Positions 10,710 through 20,695 of a stretch of 64,000 nt of DNA are shown piece by piece. Position numbers and translations under genes: made by a program. The DNA is from Chitinophagaceae bacterium. GTDB lineage: Bacteria; Bacteroidota; Bacteroidia; Chitinophagales; Chitinophagaceae. The DNA lies in NCBI GenBank assembly GCA_016721085.1, contig JADKJI010000016.1:62001-126000 (forward strand). Direction: 5' to 3'. The notes below the pieces were generated by a model, which saw only the letters and a list, made by a program, of their open reading frames with translations, did no database searches and had not been told where the DNA came from. Position 1 is the first letter of the stretch. Each line of letters opens with the position of its first letter.

Positions 10710-13501
10710 TTATTGCTGTACCATCATCTTACAGGTAAATATGCCTTCCTTACTGATAGCTTGTATCATGTACATACCATTGGCTACCGTTGGAAGTTGG
10801 AAGGATAAGGTGTTTGTTTTTACAGATCCCATAGTTTTCTTTCGGGTAATTATTTTTCCATTCTGATCTACTACTCTCACCTCAGTAGCATCGATATTCG
10901 TAAGTGTTACTGTAAATGTTCCATTATTCGGATTAGGGAATACGGCAACTTTTTGAATTGTTATTTCTTCCATAGTATTCCCGAACCTTGTATTAGGTGC
11001 TGTTGCTACAGTACAATGGCCTAAATGAGCACCCATTAATAACGCAATGATTGCCTGATTTTGATTTACACAGAATTCATTATTACCGTGTTTATCAGGG
11101 CGACATATGATTACCTTATTCAATGCCTGTCCGCAACGAACATCAATTACATTGATAACTCTATTAGCAATTACAGAACATCCTAAAGAATCAGTTACGG
11201 TAACGGAATAGTTATATGCTCCAGCAGTACCAAGGTAACATTTATATACGGAGTAGTAGCTCCATTTGACCATAAATAACTGTATTTGTTTCCTTGCAAT
11301 TTGATGCCACCAGTAGCCACTGCAAATAAGGTTACATTAGTAGGTCCAAAACCCTGATAAAGCGTATTTGGCTCTCCCCAAATAAGTAATGGATAAGTGT
11401 TAGGAATGGAAACTGAGAGTGCTGTATTTATTCTAACCTGCGTTTGACTCTCGAGAGCATTTCCGGAATTATCAACAACAGTCCATTTGATAAGACTGAT
11501 ACCAGGATTGAATTGCCCTGATGCATTTAACCCATTTCCCGACCGGGTAGTAGCGCCGGTAATAGAAAATTGAGAACTTGCTATAGAGCATGCGGCACTT
11601 AATTCTGGTAATGGTATAGTATAAGAATTCGTATTACTATAACAAAGTGTTTGTGAGGCTGGTGCTTTTAATTCCAATCCAGTACTGTATTCCCAAAGTG
11701 TATTATAAGTTATATTATAACCATACCCCAATCCTACATAACCTTTGTTACCAATAGTCATACCTAAGCCCTGTGTACTACCACCATAAGGTATATTGAT
11801 TTTTTGTTCCCAACTGTCAGTCGAAGGAGTATACGCCCATAGATCGTTGAATGCTGAGTAATTATATCCGCCACATACAAATCCTTTATCACCAAGAGTA
11901 AATGCTCCAGGGGCATATCTTTCTGATGCTGGAAGATCAGCTTTTTGTACCCATGTATCCGTTGCTGGATTGTATTCCCAAAGATCTTTCATTCGTGTAT
12001 CATAATCCTGGAAGCCCATACCCATATATCCTTTGTTGCCGATACTAAAACTAGCACCTCCACTACGGCGAACAGCACCTATATCGGCTTTTTTTGTCCA
12101 GCTGTCTGTTGTTGGGTTATATTCATAAAAATCATTGGTGCCATAAGTGAAGCCATTATCTTTTCCGGCACCTACATATCCTTTATCGCCAATGCTGAAG
12201 GCCATCGCTGTATAACGGCCACCACCGGGATAGTCTGCTTTCTTTACCCAGGTATTGGAGGAAGGAGTATATTCATAAAGATCATTAAAAACTATATAAG
12301 GAGAGGTTATTCCGGTACCAACATAGGCCTTACCGTTTATACCGAATGCAACACCTGCCTGACGGGCGCCGCCTGGAAAATCTGCCTTTTGTGTCCATGT
12401 TTTAGATGCAGGATCAAATTCCCAGAAGTCATTATAATAACCATTGTCGCTTGCACCTGTACCTATATATCCTTTTGAACCAAGTCCAATTGAAACCAAG
12501 CCATATCTGCCGATGTCTGGAAACGATGGCATTGCAGTCCAGTTTTCACATGTCGATGGAGTATATTCCCAGAAATCTCCTAAGTTGCCTGTTGCATTTG
12601 ACCCCATTCCTATATATCCTTTATTGCCGATGCTAAGGAAAGTTGAAAGATGTCTGTTATCACTTGGTAAACTGGCTTTTTGATTCCAATTATCTGTAGC
12701 AGGAGTATATTCCCACAAATCATTCAATCCGTAATAATTCCAGCCTGTACCAATGTATCCTTTATTACCAATGGCAAAGCCTGCTGCCCCATAACGTTCA
12801 ATACCTCCCATATCCGCTTTCCTGCTCCAGTTGTCAGTTGCTGGATCATATTCCCAGAAATCTTTCAGTCTTGTGTCGTAGTAATAAAATCCTGTACCAA
12901 CATAGCCTTTATTACCGATGCTGAAACCAACGGCACTGGTTCTCCCTTGTTCCGGCACGTTTGATTTTTGTGCCCAGGTATCAGAAGCGGGATTGTATTC
13001 CCAGAAGTCATTGTAATAAGTAGCAGGTACTGCAGGACTTTCTCTGTAAGCTCCTGTACCCATATATCCTTTATTGCCGATTCCAAAACCTATTGAAGTA
13101 TATCGAAGGCCACCGGGGAAATCTGAAATCGGGCTCCAAGTATTGGAAACTGGATCATATTTCCACATGTCTTTGGTCCAACTATAACTAGCCACTACTC
13201 CTGTACCAGCATACCCAATATTTCCGACAGTAAAAGCGGTTCCATAAGCACGTATACCACCTCCGAAATCGGCTCTTTGAGTCCAGATGCCTGTTACAGG
13301 ATCGAATTCCCAAAAATCACTTTTGTAAATTCCATTGTTATCATTGCCGGTTCCTATATATCCTTTGTTGCCAATGCTGAATTGTATAGTGCCAGCTCTT
13401 TGTCCTCCTGCAAAATTTGTTTTTTGAACCCAGCTATCCTGTGCAAAAATGGAAGACCCTAGAAGGGTGAGTGTAATAAGGTGTAATAATTTGACTTTCA
13501 T
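10710..13501 (-). CDS. Kelch-repeat secreted protein with T9SS C-terminal sorting domain (frameshifted)
   Basis: The protein begins at 13501 with a signal peptide ending IFAQ. It then has more than ten kelch-like repeats of about 50 residues, each with the core NKGYIGTG...DFWEYNPATDTW, expected to fold into one or two beta-propellers. A PKD/HYR-like region with SLGCSVIA follows, and the C-terminal 80 residues (FPNPNNGTFTVTL, ending CKMMVQQ) are a typical type A T9SS sorting domain. A one-base loss near 11231-11236 splits the frame; the join restores YINVTLGTAGAYNYSVTV. The protein is probably exported and attached to or released from the surface by T9SS. Its ligand is unknown. Confidence 0.85.
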
Positions 13502-13599
13502 AAAAGAGTATTTAGAGGGTCACTTTATTGAGCTCCTCATAGATTGGATCTATCTATAGTTGTTTTCTGTACTCTGGTTTAACTTATTTTCAGGAATTA

Positions 13600-13962
13600 C
13601 TACAGCACTCCGAGTTTTTTCAATTCTTCTTTTGTTACTGTTGGTGGCATTTCTCCCTTCCTGATTTTTTTTATAACGAGTACTGCCACTTTTTGAGCAT
13701 TGTTCTTACTGTCGAAACCTTTGTTGCCGGAAACTCCGGGAATGGAAGCCTGATGAATCAAGACTTTCCCATGTTTAAGGATATCATAACCGTAAGTTTT
13801 ATTGGTGTTTGTGAGGATCTTATAGGTGAGACTGTCTTTGTTGTTATCAAGACGAGTATTTGAAATGATGATACTATTGTTGCTAATAGTTACAGGTACA
13901 TTTTTATTTCCGCAACATACCATGCTGGTAATTAATAATACTATGACAAAAATTACTTTCAT
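13600..13962 (-). CDS. DUF4907-type small lipoprotein
   Basis: The 120-residue product has a hydrophobic N-terminus ending SMVCC, a lipobox at Cys 16 or 17. The mature part contains YGYDILKHGKVLIHQASIPG, GNKGFDSKNNAQKVA and the C-terminal VTKEELKKLGV, which match my memory of the DUF4907 family of Bacteroidota. It lies 98 bases upstream of the kelch gene on the same strand and could be co-transcribed with it. The pairing of DUF4907 with kelch proteins is something I recall as common but cannot confirm here. Its biochemical role is unknown. Confidence 0.7.
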   Translation of the reverse strand: MKVIFVIVLLITSMVCCGNKNVPVTISNNSIIISNTRLDNNKDSLTYKILTNTNKTYGYDILKHGKVLIHQASIPGVSGNKGFDSKNNAQKVAVLVIKKIRKGEMPPTVTKEELKKLGVL

Positions 13963-14011
13963 AATTAAATGAATTATGGAATATTGGATTGAAATGATGT
14001 AGAGAGAGAGT

Positions 14012-14077
14012 TTCCAGTAGGGCAGGATTAAGTGGGATTTTGATATTGTAAATGTATCCTGCCCCTTACTGGTGGAA
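14012..14077. repeat. Imperfect inverted repeat in the divergent intergenic region
   Basis: TTCCAGTAGGGCAGGAT near 14012-14028 pairs imperfectly with ATCCTGCCCCTTACTGG near 14056-14072. The 307-base gap between the DUF4907 gene and the fibre gene otherwise contains only the palindromic element at 14205. Confidence 0.5.
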
Positions 14078-14204
14078 AATGAAAATGGACAGTAGTTTTA
14101 ATGACCGCTGTCAGTAATATTGAAATCAGTTGAAATGCAATTGATTTTTTTACTGGAATATAAAATGCAGGAACTGATTGTCAGTTTACCTCTTTTAGGC
14201 AGAA

Positions 14205-14224
14205 TATCCCTTTTTTAAGGGAAT
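14205..14224. promoter_or_regulatory. TATCCC-N8-GGGAAT element upstream of fibre gene
   Basis: This is the second copy of the palindromic element seen at 4986. It ends 47 bases before the ATG at 14270, and TAGTTTTA follows 22 bases after its GGGA, the same spacing as before family C1. Confidence 0.5.
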
Positions 14225-14269
14225 AAACTGAGGTCTAATAAGGCTAGTTTTAGCGATAAAAATTTCGCT

Positions 14270-16507
14270 ATGTTCCGAATAAAGGCATTGATAATTGTAT
14301 TAATTGTTTCAACCTTAACTGGTACTGCTCAAAATACTGGTATTGGAACAAATTCACCACAAGCAAAGCTTCATGTAAATGGTGACCTGCGTCTTCAAAA
14401 TGGGGAGGCGATAAATGCGTTTAGCAAGGATAGTTTATTCAGTAGCAATAGCCATTTAAAAGTACCTACTGAAAAAGCCATAAAAGATTTCATTCAAAAA
14501 GGTAATTGGCTAACTACTTCATATACTACTGCTGGCCCTAACGCACCAGCTTATTTGGGACCAGGAGTGCTGTCTACAGAACAAGGTAATGCTGTTGCTT
14601 GCAGTGGGAATTTTGCCTATGTAGTTGGATATAACAACAGTTTGCTTTGTATTCTGGATATAACAGATCCAAGAAAGCCATTGCGAAGCGGGATTGGTTT
14701 TGGAAATATTATAGGTGCTACCTGTATAGCCATACAGGGCAATTATGCTTATATAGCTTGTTCAAATCCAAACAGGCTATCCATTTTTGATGTCAGTAAT
14801 CCTGATGTGCCAATAGAGAAAGGGAATTTTCTGATAAATGCCGATCAGCCATCCGATATCGCAGTGAAAGGGAACTATGCTTATATAGCTTCTGAAACAG
14901 TAGGCAATCTTTCCATATATGATATTAGCAATCCTCTCAGTATTGTTTTAAAGGGAACCGGTGGAAATTTCTTTGGGAAAGTAGCATTGGAGATTCAAGG
15001 GAATTATTTATATGCTACCAGTACACTGGCAGGTGAATTCCATATTTATGATATCAGTAACCCAATTACTTTGTTATATAAAGGAATGGCAAGAAATGAA
15101 TTGTTATTCCCAAGAGATGTGGCAGTAATTGGCAATATGGCTTATGTAGCTTCTCAAGATAATAATTTAATAGCGTCGTACGATGTCTCGAATCCGGCAT
15201 TGCCTGTTTATAAAGGAGGGATAGGAAATATTACATCACCTTCTTTCCTGAAAGTAATTGGCACTTATCTGGCAGTAATCACTAATGCCAATAGTCGGTT
15301 GACGATTTTGGATATAAGTACACCGAATATTATAAACCTTGTCGGATCGAATAATGGCAATATTGTACAAGCAGCTGGATTAGCGATAGGAGGGACAACT
15401 ATTTGTGTTGCAAATAGAGGAGACGTGAGTGCGCTCGGACTCTTTGATCTGGATTTGTCCCGTTCTGTTGGTATTGCAGGTGCTGGTGTTAATCCTCTTT
15501 CGGAGGCTTGGCAAACCCAGGGTCGGAATATTTACAAGAACAATGGCTATGTAGGAATTGGTACAAGTTTGCCTTTGTATGATTTGGATGTAGCAGGTAC
15601 TATACGTGGTTCCAATGAAGTACGGACGGCTTCATTAAATGCAACTAATGCCACTATTACAACAGCAAATATTACCAATGGAGTTTTTAACTCTGGAACA
15701 TTCTCAAATACCTACACTTATAATGCTCAGGTAAATGGACAGCTAGCCTTTAATAATGCATTGGATAGTAAGATATCATTCTATGGATATGGCTCAGCAA
15801 ATCAGTATGGAATAGGCGTTCAAAGTGGCTTACTGCAATTGTATACTGATGTTTCTTTTGCAGATATTGCCTTTGGTTATGGCAGCAGCAGTTCATTCAC
15901 TGAAAGAATGCGTATTAAAGGGAATGGTAATGTAGGTATCGGTACCAATAATCCCTCAAACCCTTTGTCATTTCCAGCAACACTCGCAAAAAAGATTTCA
16001 CTCTACCCTGGCGCTTCAGGCGATGTTGGAATGTCGGTTTCTGGAAATGATTTCAGACTATATTCCGATAATGTGAATGCAAGAGTCTCCTTCGGATATG
16101 ATAGTTATATTTCCGGTTTTATATCACGCGCCTACGTGCCCGCTTCTGGCGCAGTTGCTATGGTGGTGCAAGGTAACCTCAATGCGAATGGAACTGTATA
16201 CAATTCCGATATTAGGTATAAGAAAAACATAGCCACTATTAATAATTCTCTTGACAAAGTCCTTAAATTAAGGGGAGTAGTTTATGAGATGAGGACCGAT
16301 GAATTCCCTACCTATTCTTTTAATAAAGGACAACAAATGGGATTGATAGCCCAGGAAGTGGAAAGCATTGTTCCTGAAGTAGTGAGCACTAATGATGATG
16401 GGTATAAATCAGTCGATTATGCCAAGTTAGTCCCGCTGTTGATTGAAAGCATCAAAGCCCAGCAAAAGGAGATCGAAGAACTCAAAAGGTTGATTAAGGT
16501 CAAATAG
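14270..16507 (+). CDS. Tail-fibre-like secreted protein with LVIVD propeller and S74 chaperone domain
   Basis: The 745-residue protein has a signal peptide ending GTAQ. After NTGIGTNSPQAKLHVNGDL, a fibre-type entry motif, residues about 90-400 hold LVIVD-like repeats (GNYAYIAC...LSIFDVSNP), expected to form a beta-propeller. Residues about 425-650 hold fibre modules (FTERMRIKGNGNVGIGTNNP). The last 90 residues start YNSDIRYKKNIATI, contain GLIAQEVESIVPEVV and end in a coiled coil; this is the endosialidase-type intramolecular chaperone (Peptidase_S74). In phage and bacterial fibres that domain helps trimer folding and then cleaves itself off. There is no phage context, so a cell-surface fibre is more likely than a virion part. 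Confidence 0.85.
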   Translation: MFRIKALIIVLIVSTLTGTAQNTGIGTNSPQAKLHVNGDLRLQNGEAINAFSKDSLFSSNSHLKVPTEKAIKDFIQKGNWLTTSYTTAGPNAPAYLGPGVLSTEQGNAVACSGNFAYVVGYNNSLLCILDITDPRKPLRSGIGFGNIIGATCIAIQGNYAYIACSNPNRLSIFDVSNPDVPIEKGNFLINADQPSDIAVKGNYAYIASETVGNLSIYDISNPLSIVLKGTGGNFFGKVALEIQGNYLYATSTLAGEFHIYDISNPITLLYKGMARNELLFPRDVAVIGNMAYVASQDNNLIASYDVSNPALPVYKGGIGNITSPSFLKVIGTYLAVITNANSRLTILDISTPNIINLVGSNNGNIVQAAGLAIGGTTICVANRGDVSALGLFDLDLSRSVGIAGAGVNPLSEAWQTQGRNIYKNNGYVGIGTSLPLYDLDVAGTIRGSNEVRTASLNATNATITTANITNGVFNSGTFSNTYTYNAQVNGQLAFNNALDSKISFYGYGSANQYGIGVQSGLLQLYTDVSFADIAFGYGSSSSFTERMRIKGNGNVGIGTNNPSNPLSFPATLAKKISLYPGASGDVGMSVSGNDFRLYSDNVNARVSFGYDSYISGFISRAYVPASGAVAMVVQGNLNANGTVYNSDIRYKKNIATINNSLDKVLKLRGVVYEMRTDEFPTYSFNKGQQMGLIAQEVESIVPEVVSTNDDGYKSVDYAKLVPLLIESIKAQQKEIEELKRLIKVK

Positions 16508-16524
16508 TATCTTTTTGACATTAA

Positions 16525-16543
16525 TTACCGTTTTTAGGGGATA
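16525..16543. promoter_or_regulatory. Degenerate CCG-N7-GGGGAT element upstream of second fibre gene
   Basis: TTACCGTTTTTAGGGGATA has the same right half and AT-rich spacer as the elements at 4986 and 14205, while the left half is weaker. It ends 48 bases before the ATG at 16590. TAGCATTA follows 23 bases later as a possible -7 element. Confidence 0.4.
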
Positions 16544-16589
16544 GCGACCTTTTCATTTTAGCTGTAGCATTACTTACAAATGCTGCATT

Positions 16590-17830
16590 ATGAAAAAGAT
16601 ATTTACTACGTTTTTTGCCTGCCTTTTTATGTTTGGAAATTTGCAGTCCCAAAACGTAGGAATAGGAACCAATCTTCCAACAGGTCCTTTGTCGTTTGCA
16701 AATGTATTAGGTAATAAAGTGGTTTTATATGGAAATGGGGCATCCGCCCATTATGGATTTGGTATTCAGGCAAACACATTGCAAATGTATACTGATGCTG
16801 CCAGCAGCAATATCAGTTTCGGTTTTGGTAATTCCTCTGTTTATAATGAAAGGATGCGGATTTTTAATGCTGGCGGAGATGGATTGTCGCTCAATGGCCG
16901 AATTGTTTTGAGAAATGGAACTTTGCCATTAGATGCGGCCTTTGGCGCTGGTGTTTGGATGTATAAGTCTGATAACTCTAATTTATTAGGGTTTATGGGT
17001 GTTGAGAATAATCAGAATCTCGGCTTTTATGGAGGTCCATCAGGCTGGGGCTTCACCTATGATGCCATCCATAGTCGTGTTGGTATCGGCACCAACATTC
17101 CAGTTACCCGCCTCGATGTAGCAGGATTGAATAATTGGGATTAAATGGAACAGAAGGGGATATGCGAATTGGTACTTCTGCTTATCGAATAAAGTTTGGA
17201 GTGGCAACCGGTGGAGGAGGAGCTGGGGCTTCAACCATTATGCAATATGGTCAGCCTGGCGGATTTAATAATTTGGCTCTTGGCTCACAGGGAAAGAACT
17301 TTATAAACCTGAACGGAACAAATAATTATGTAGATATTACTAATGCTTCCGGTGGAGTTAGAATTGATGGGAATGCAGGCACTGCCGGGCAAGTACTAAC
17401 ATCCAATGGAGCCGGAGCCGCACCATCATGGAGTTCTGGATCAGCAATTATGGCAGCGAATTCATTGGTATGGGGCCAAACAGCTACGCTCTCCAATTTT
17501 ACAGGGTTCATTGTTGTTCCAGGTCTTACACAGGTGGTGAATGTACCTGTAGCAGGAAGGGGTATGTTTATTGTGAAAGGTCAAATGGTTAATAATGGTT
17601 GTTTTGCCTGTGGACTAGCTTCTTGTAAATATGATATCTGGGTGGATGGTGTTTTAATAGACAGGGCTATTATTCAAGTTGGCAATGGTCTTGAATCTGT
17701 GGTTACCAACGGAGCCGCATTTTATGATTTAACCCCTGGTTCTCATACTTTCCAGGTATATGTTGATGGTAATGGGAATAATTATACGGCGTATGGGTTT
17801 AGGTTGGTGTATATGCTACTGCCGAAGTGA
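16590..17830 (+). CDS. Secreted fibre-like protein, second copy (frameshifted)
   Basis: A signal peptide ending LQSQN is followed by VGIGTNLPTGPLSF and a fibre module (LYGNGASAHYGFGIQ through NERMRIF). The frame breaks near 17135-17143, where one base is missing; joining gives VAGLNNWDLNGTEGDMRIG. The rest has a glycine-rich segment (GTAGQVLTSNGAGAAPSW) typical of fibre shafts, and a C-terminal beta domain of about 125 residues with a cysteine cluster (GCFACGLASCKYD). The total is about 412 residues. It follows the first fibre gene by 82 bases and shares its modules, but lacks the S74 chaperone. It is probably a surface fibre or adhesin; the partner is unknown. Confidence 0.75.
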
Positions 17831-17930
17831 GTAGTACATTTTATGTTGTACGTTATAAGTGAGTTGGGAGTAGTGAGTAGTAAGTAGTAAGTTATAAGTT
17901 GGCCTCTGAATTTTGCAGAGCATGAATAAT

Positions 17931-18540
17931 TGTATTCTCTTTTACCTCTTTTGACCTCCTAGCCTTGTATTGGCTGCATCCAGCATCCAGCATCCAGCAT
18001 CCAGCATTTAGCATAAACATCCTGTCCATCCTACAATCCTTTCCATCCTGGTCTTGTATTGGTCGCGAAGCGACCCTTTGCCCCTTATATTAATTCCAGC
18101 ATGTTGCACTAAAAGCATTAGTCCTTTGCGTCTTTGCGTGAAAAGTCAAAGAGAATTGAAAATATAACCGCAGAGACGCAGGGACGCAGAGATGTATTCT
18201 CTTTTTCCTCCTTTGACCTCCTAGCAATGTATTGGCTGCTTATCCTGTCCATCCTTCCATCCTTTTAATCCTAGTCTTGTATTCGTCGCGAAGCGACCCT
18301 TTGCCCCTTAAATTAATTCCAGCATGATGCACTAAAAGCATTACTCCTTTGCGTCTTTGCGTGAAAATTCCTTTTTTGCAATTATAACCGCAGAGACGCA
18401 GAGACGCAGAGCTGTATTCTCCTTTGGCCACCTAGCCATGTATTGGCTGTTTATCCTGTCTATCCTTCAATCCTTTCCATCCTAGTCTTGTATTGGTCGC
18501 GAAGCGACCCTTTCCGCCTTTGCGAGAAAAAAATCTAGTA
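17931..18540. repeat. Tandem repeat, about 2.6 copies of a 220-262 base unit
   Basis: Units start with TGTATTCTC at 17931, 18193 and 18413; the third is partial. Each holds an inverted repeat GGTCGCGAAGCGACC, and the two full units also hold CTTTGCGTCTTTGCGTGAAA and AACCGCAGAGACGCAG. The first unit also contains four heptamers of GCATCCA near 17975-18006. The region fills the gap between the convergent genes ending at 17830 and 18551. I see no convincing gene in it. Confidence 0.85.
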
Positions 18541-18550
18541 TTTATTAAAA

Positions 18551-20533
18551 TTAAGAAACCTTAAAATCCTCCACCTCAATATTCACAGCCGTTCCTTTAC
18601 CGGGTTCTGTTTGAACATCAAGTTTCCCTTTTAGATATGCCAGCCTGTTTAAGATATTCTGCCATCCAATACCGTTCGGTTCTTCGAGATTTTTTTTATC
18701 GAATCCTTTTCCATCATCTTCAACTGTCAATAACAATTTTCCAGTTTCGTGAGATATCTGTACCACTGCCTGTTTTGCCTCAGCATGTTTTATGCTGTTA
18801 TTCAAAAGCTCCTGAACAATCCTGTAAAGAGTGATACTAGTGGTTGGGTCGATTTTAAGGTTTTCAAGTCCATATGATTGATAAGATACTTTGATAGCCC
18901 CACTTCCATTGATACTTATGCAGAAATCCTTTAAAGCAGCATCGAGACCAGATTTTAATAATGTTTCCGGCATCATACTATGGGCTACTCTCCGCAATTC
19001 TGTGATAGAGCTATCCAGCATATCAAGACCTCTTTCAAATCCCTTCATATTTTCTGATGTCATTACAAGATTATCTTTCATATGTCTGAACGAATGTTTT
19101 ATGCCCGATAACATACCCCCTAATCCATCATGCAGGTCCTTTGCCAGTCGGCTTCTTTCTTCCTCTTGTCCTTTTAACACGGCTTCTGTTGCTATCAATT
19201 GTTTTTCTGTTTCTAATTCCTGAATTCGTTGCTTGTGCAATAGTTTTTTCTGGTTATAGTTTCGATAACTAAGCAATGCAATCACCAGAATAGAAATAGC
19301 TGTACCAGCCAGAATATAATTGATTGTGTTCTTCTGCCTGATCTGCAGTTTAGATAGTTCATTTTCTTGTTGAAGGGAACTGATTTTTTTTGCATTCTCT
19401 TCAGTTTCAAAAAGGGCATTGGCAATCAACAAGCGATTATTGTTTTGGATAGTGGTTAGTCGTTCTGTAACTGTAATCAGTGAATCTGCGGTAACAACTG
19501 CGGCCGCTATATTGCCATAAGATTTGTAATAATCAAACAAAGTCTTTAGAACCATTTTTTGCCCATCAATAAGACCATTTCGATAAGCCATTGCAAGACT
19601 TATCTGTATATTTTCTAATGCCATATCTTTATTTCCAGCTTTCCAATGCGCTCTCCCTAATGATTCATAGGCTTCTGCTATTGCAGCTGAATCACCCCAT
19701 TTCAAACTGGATTTTACCGCTTTTGAAAAAGATTCGATGGATTTGGTATAGTTCCTTTTCGTTAAGAAATTCTCACCTCTGGAAAGGTCCAGGAAGGCAC
19801 TGAGGGTTGCATTATTTACTTTCGGGTAAATTCTTTCTGCTTGTAATAGGTTTTCTTCTGCTTCTTTTTGAGACCCTAGTTTCGATGCCACTAATGAAAT
19901 ACTGGAATACAGTATAGTTGAATAGATTGAATCGCTGTAATTGGTTAAGTATTTTTTTCCACTTGCAAATATACTCCTGGCAGTTTCCCAATCGGACGAT
20001 TTTATATAAACATATCCCATATTGATATATACGAGAAGAAGATTGGTGCTGTCTTTATTTGATTGCAAGATTCTGATTGCTTCCTGGTAGCTTTTTACTG
20101 CATTTTCAAGGTCATAGATTTTTGAATAATCGAGCCCCAGTGTTATAAGGTCGGAGCCAAACGATTTCTCAGTACTTTCTTTCAATACTCCCAACGCCAA
20201 TAATTTTTGCATTTTTTCATAGGCGATTATACTTTCAAGATATTTCCCTTTTATGTTTTGGGCATATCCATCGAGGTGTAATGTCCAGTATTGTATTTCA
20301 GGAGAGGTAAACTGGGAAGCTTCTTTCTTTAATATCTCTAATTCGTTGGCTGCTGAATCAAGAAGGTTTTCACCATAAAGGGCTTCAATATAATCGTAGT
20401 GGTTCCAGAATCGAAGGCTGTCGTTTTTCTCCGCTTGGTAAGCTTTGTATAGCCGCTCCTTCTTATTAGAATTCTGGGCATAAGTATTTTGGTATGTAAT
20501 TACAAGAAAGAGAAGCACCGCCAGTTTTCTCAT
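18551..20533 (-). CDS. TPR sensor histidine kinase (HisKA_3/NarX type)
   Basis: The 660-residue protein has a signal peptide ending TYAQ. A periplasmic TPR region follows (about residues 25-395), then one membrane helix (NYILAGTAISILVIALLSYR, around 410-430), a short coiled coil and the phosphoacceptor helix with EERSRLAKDLHDGLGGMLS, whose DLHD histidine is the expected phosphorylation site. The HATPase domain shows the N box ELLNNSIKHA, the G box VEDDGKGF and GIGWQNILNR. The family phosphorylates NarL/LuxR-type regulators. No regulator lies next to it; the one at 29387-30013 beside the paralogous kinase is the obvious candidate. It faces the fibre gene at 20696 across a 162-base region with the GGGGGAT motif. 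Confidence 0.9.
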   Translation of the reverse strand: MRKLAVLLFLVITYQNTYAQNSNKKERLYKAYQAEKNDSLRFWNHYDYIEALYGENLLDSAANELEILKKEASQFTSPEIQYWTLHLDGYAQNIKGKYLESIIAYEKMQKLLALGVLKESTEKSFGSDLITLGLDYSKIYDLENAVKSYQEAIRILQSNKDSTNLLLVYINMGYVYIKSSDWETARSIFASGKKYLTNYSDSIYSTILYSSISLVASKLGSQKEAEENLLQAERIYPKVNNATLSAFLDLSRGENFLTKRNYTKSIESFSKAVKSSLKWGDSAAIAEAYESLGRAHWKAGNKDMALENIQISLAMAYRNGLIDGQKMVLKTLFDYYKSYGNIAAAVVTADSLITVTERLTTIQNNNRLLIANALFETEENAKKISSLQQENELSKLQIRQKNTINYILAGTAISILVIALLSYRNYNQKKLLHKQRIQELETEKQLIATEAVLKGQEEERSRLAKDLHDGLGGMLSGIKHSFRHMKDNLVMTSENMKGFERGLDMLDSSITELRRVAHSMMPETLLKSGLDAALKDFCISINGSGAIKVSYQSYGLENLKIDPTTSITLYRIVQELLNNSIKHAEAKQAVVQISHETGKLLLTVEDDGKGFDKKNLEEPNGIGWQNILNRLAYLKGKLDVQTEPGKGTAVNIEVEDFKVS

Positions 20534-20602
20534 ATCAATGATTTGAAGAAGCGTTGTAGACTATATTCCTACAAATGTACACAGGTATGGATTGCCAAAA
20601 AA

Positions 20603-20620
20603 TAGACCCTTCGGGGGATT
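20603..20620. promoter_or_regulatory. CCCTTCGGGGGAT motif between kinase and fibre gene
   Basis: TAGACCCTTCGGGGGATT lies in the divergent intergenic region, 75 bases before the fibre gene at 20696 and about 70 bases before the kinase start. Two nearly identical copies lie in the equivalent region beside the second kinase (32109 and 32183). TATTTGC, a -7-like sequence, follows 25 bases later. Confidence 0.55.
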
Positions 20621-20695
20621 GCTTACAATTTGAGGAAGGGGAATATTTGCATATCGGTTTACCAGACCCTGACAAATTTGATTAAATAAATTATT

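Noticed and set aside
11945..13462. Plus-strand open frames rich in Cys and Ile opposite the kelch gene
   Set aside because: They are mirror frames of the kelch repeats on the other strand; the repeat period explains their length.
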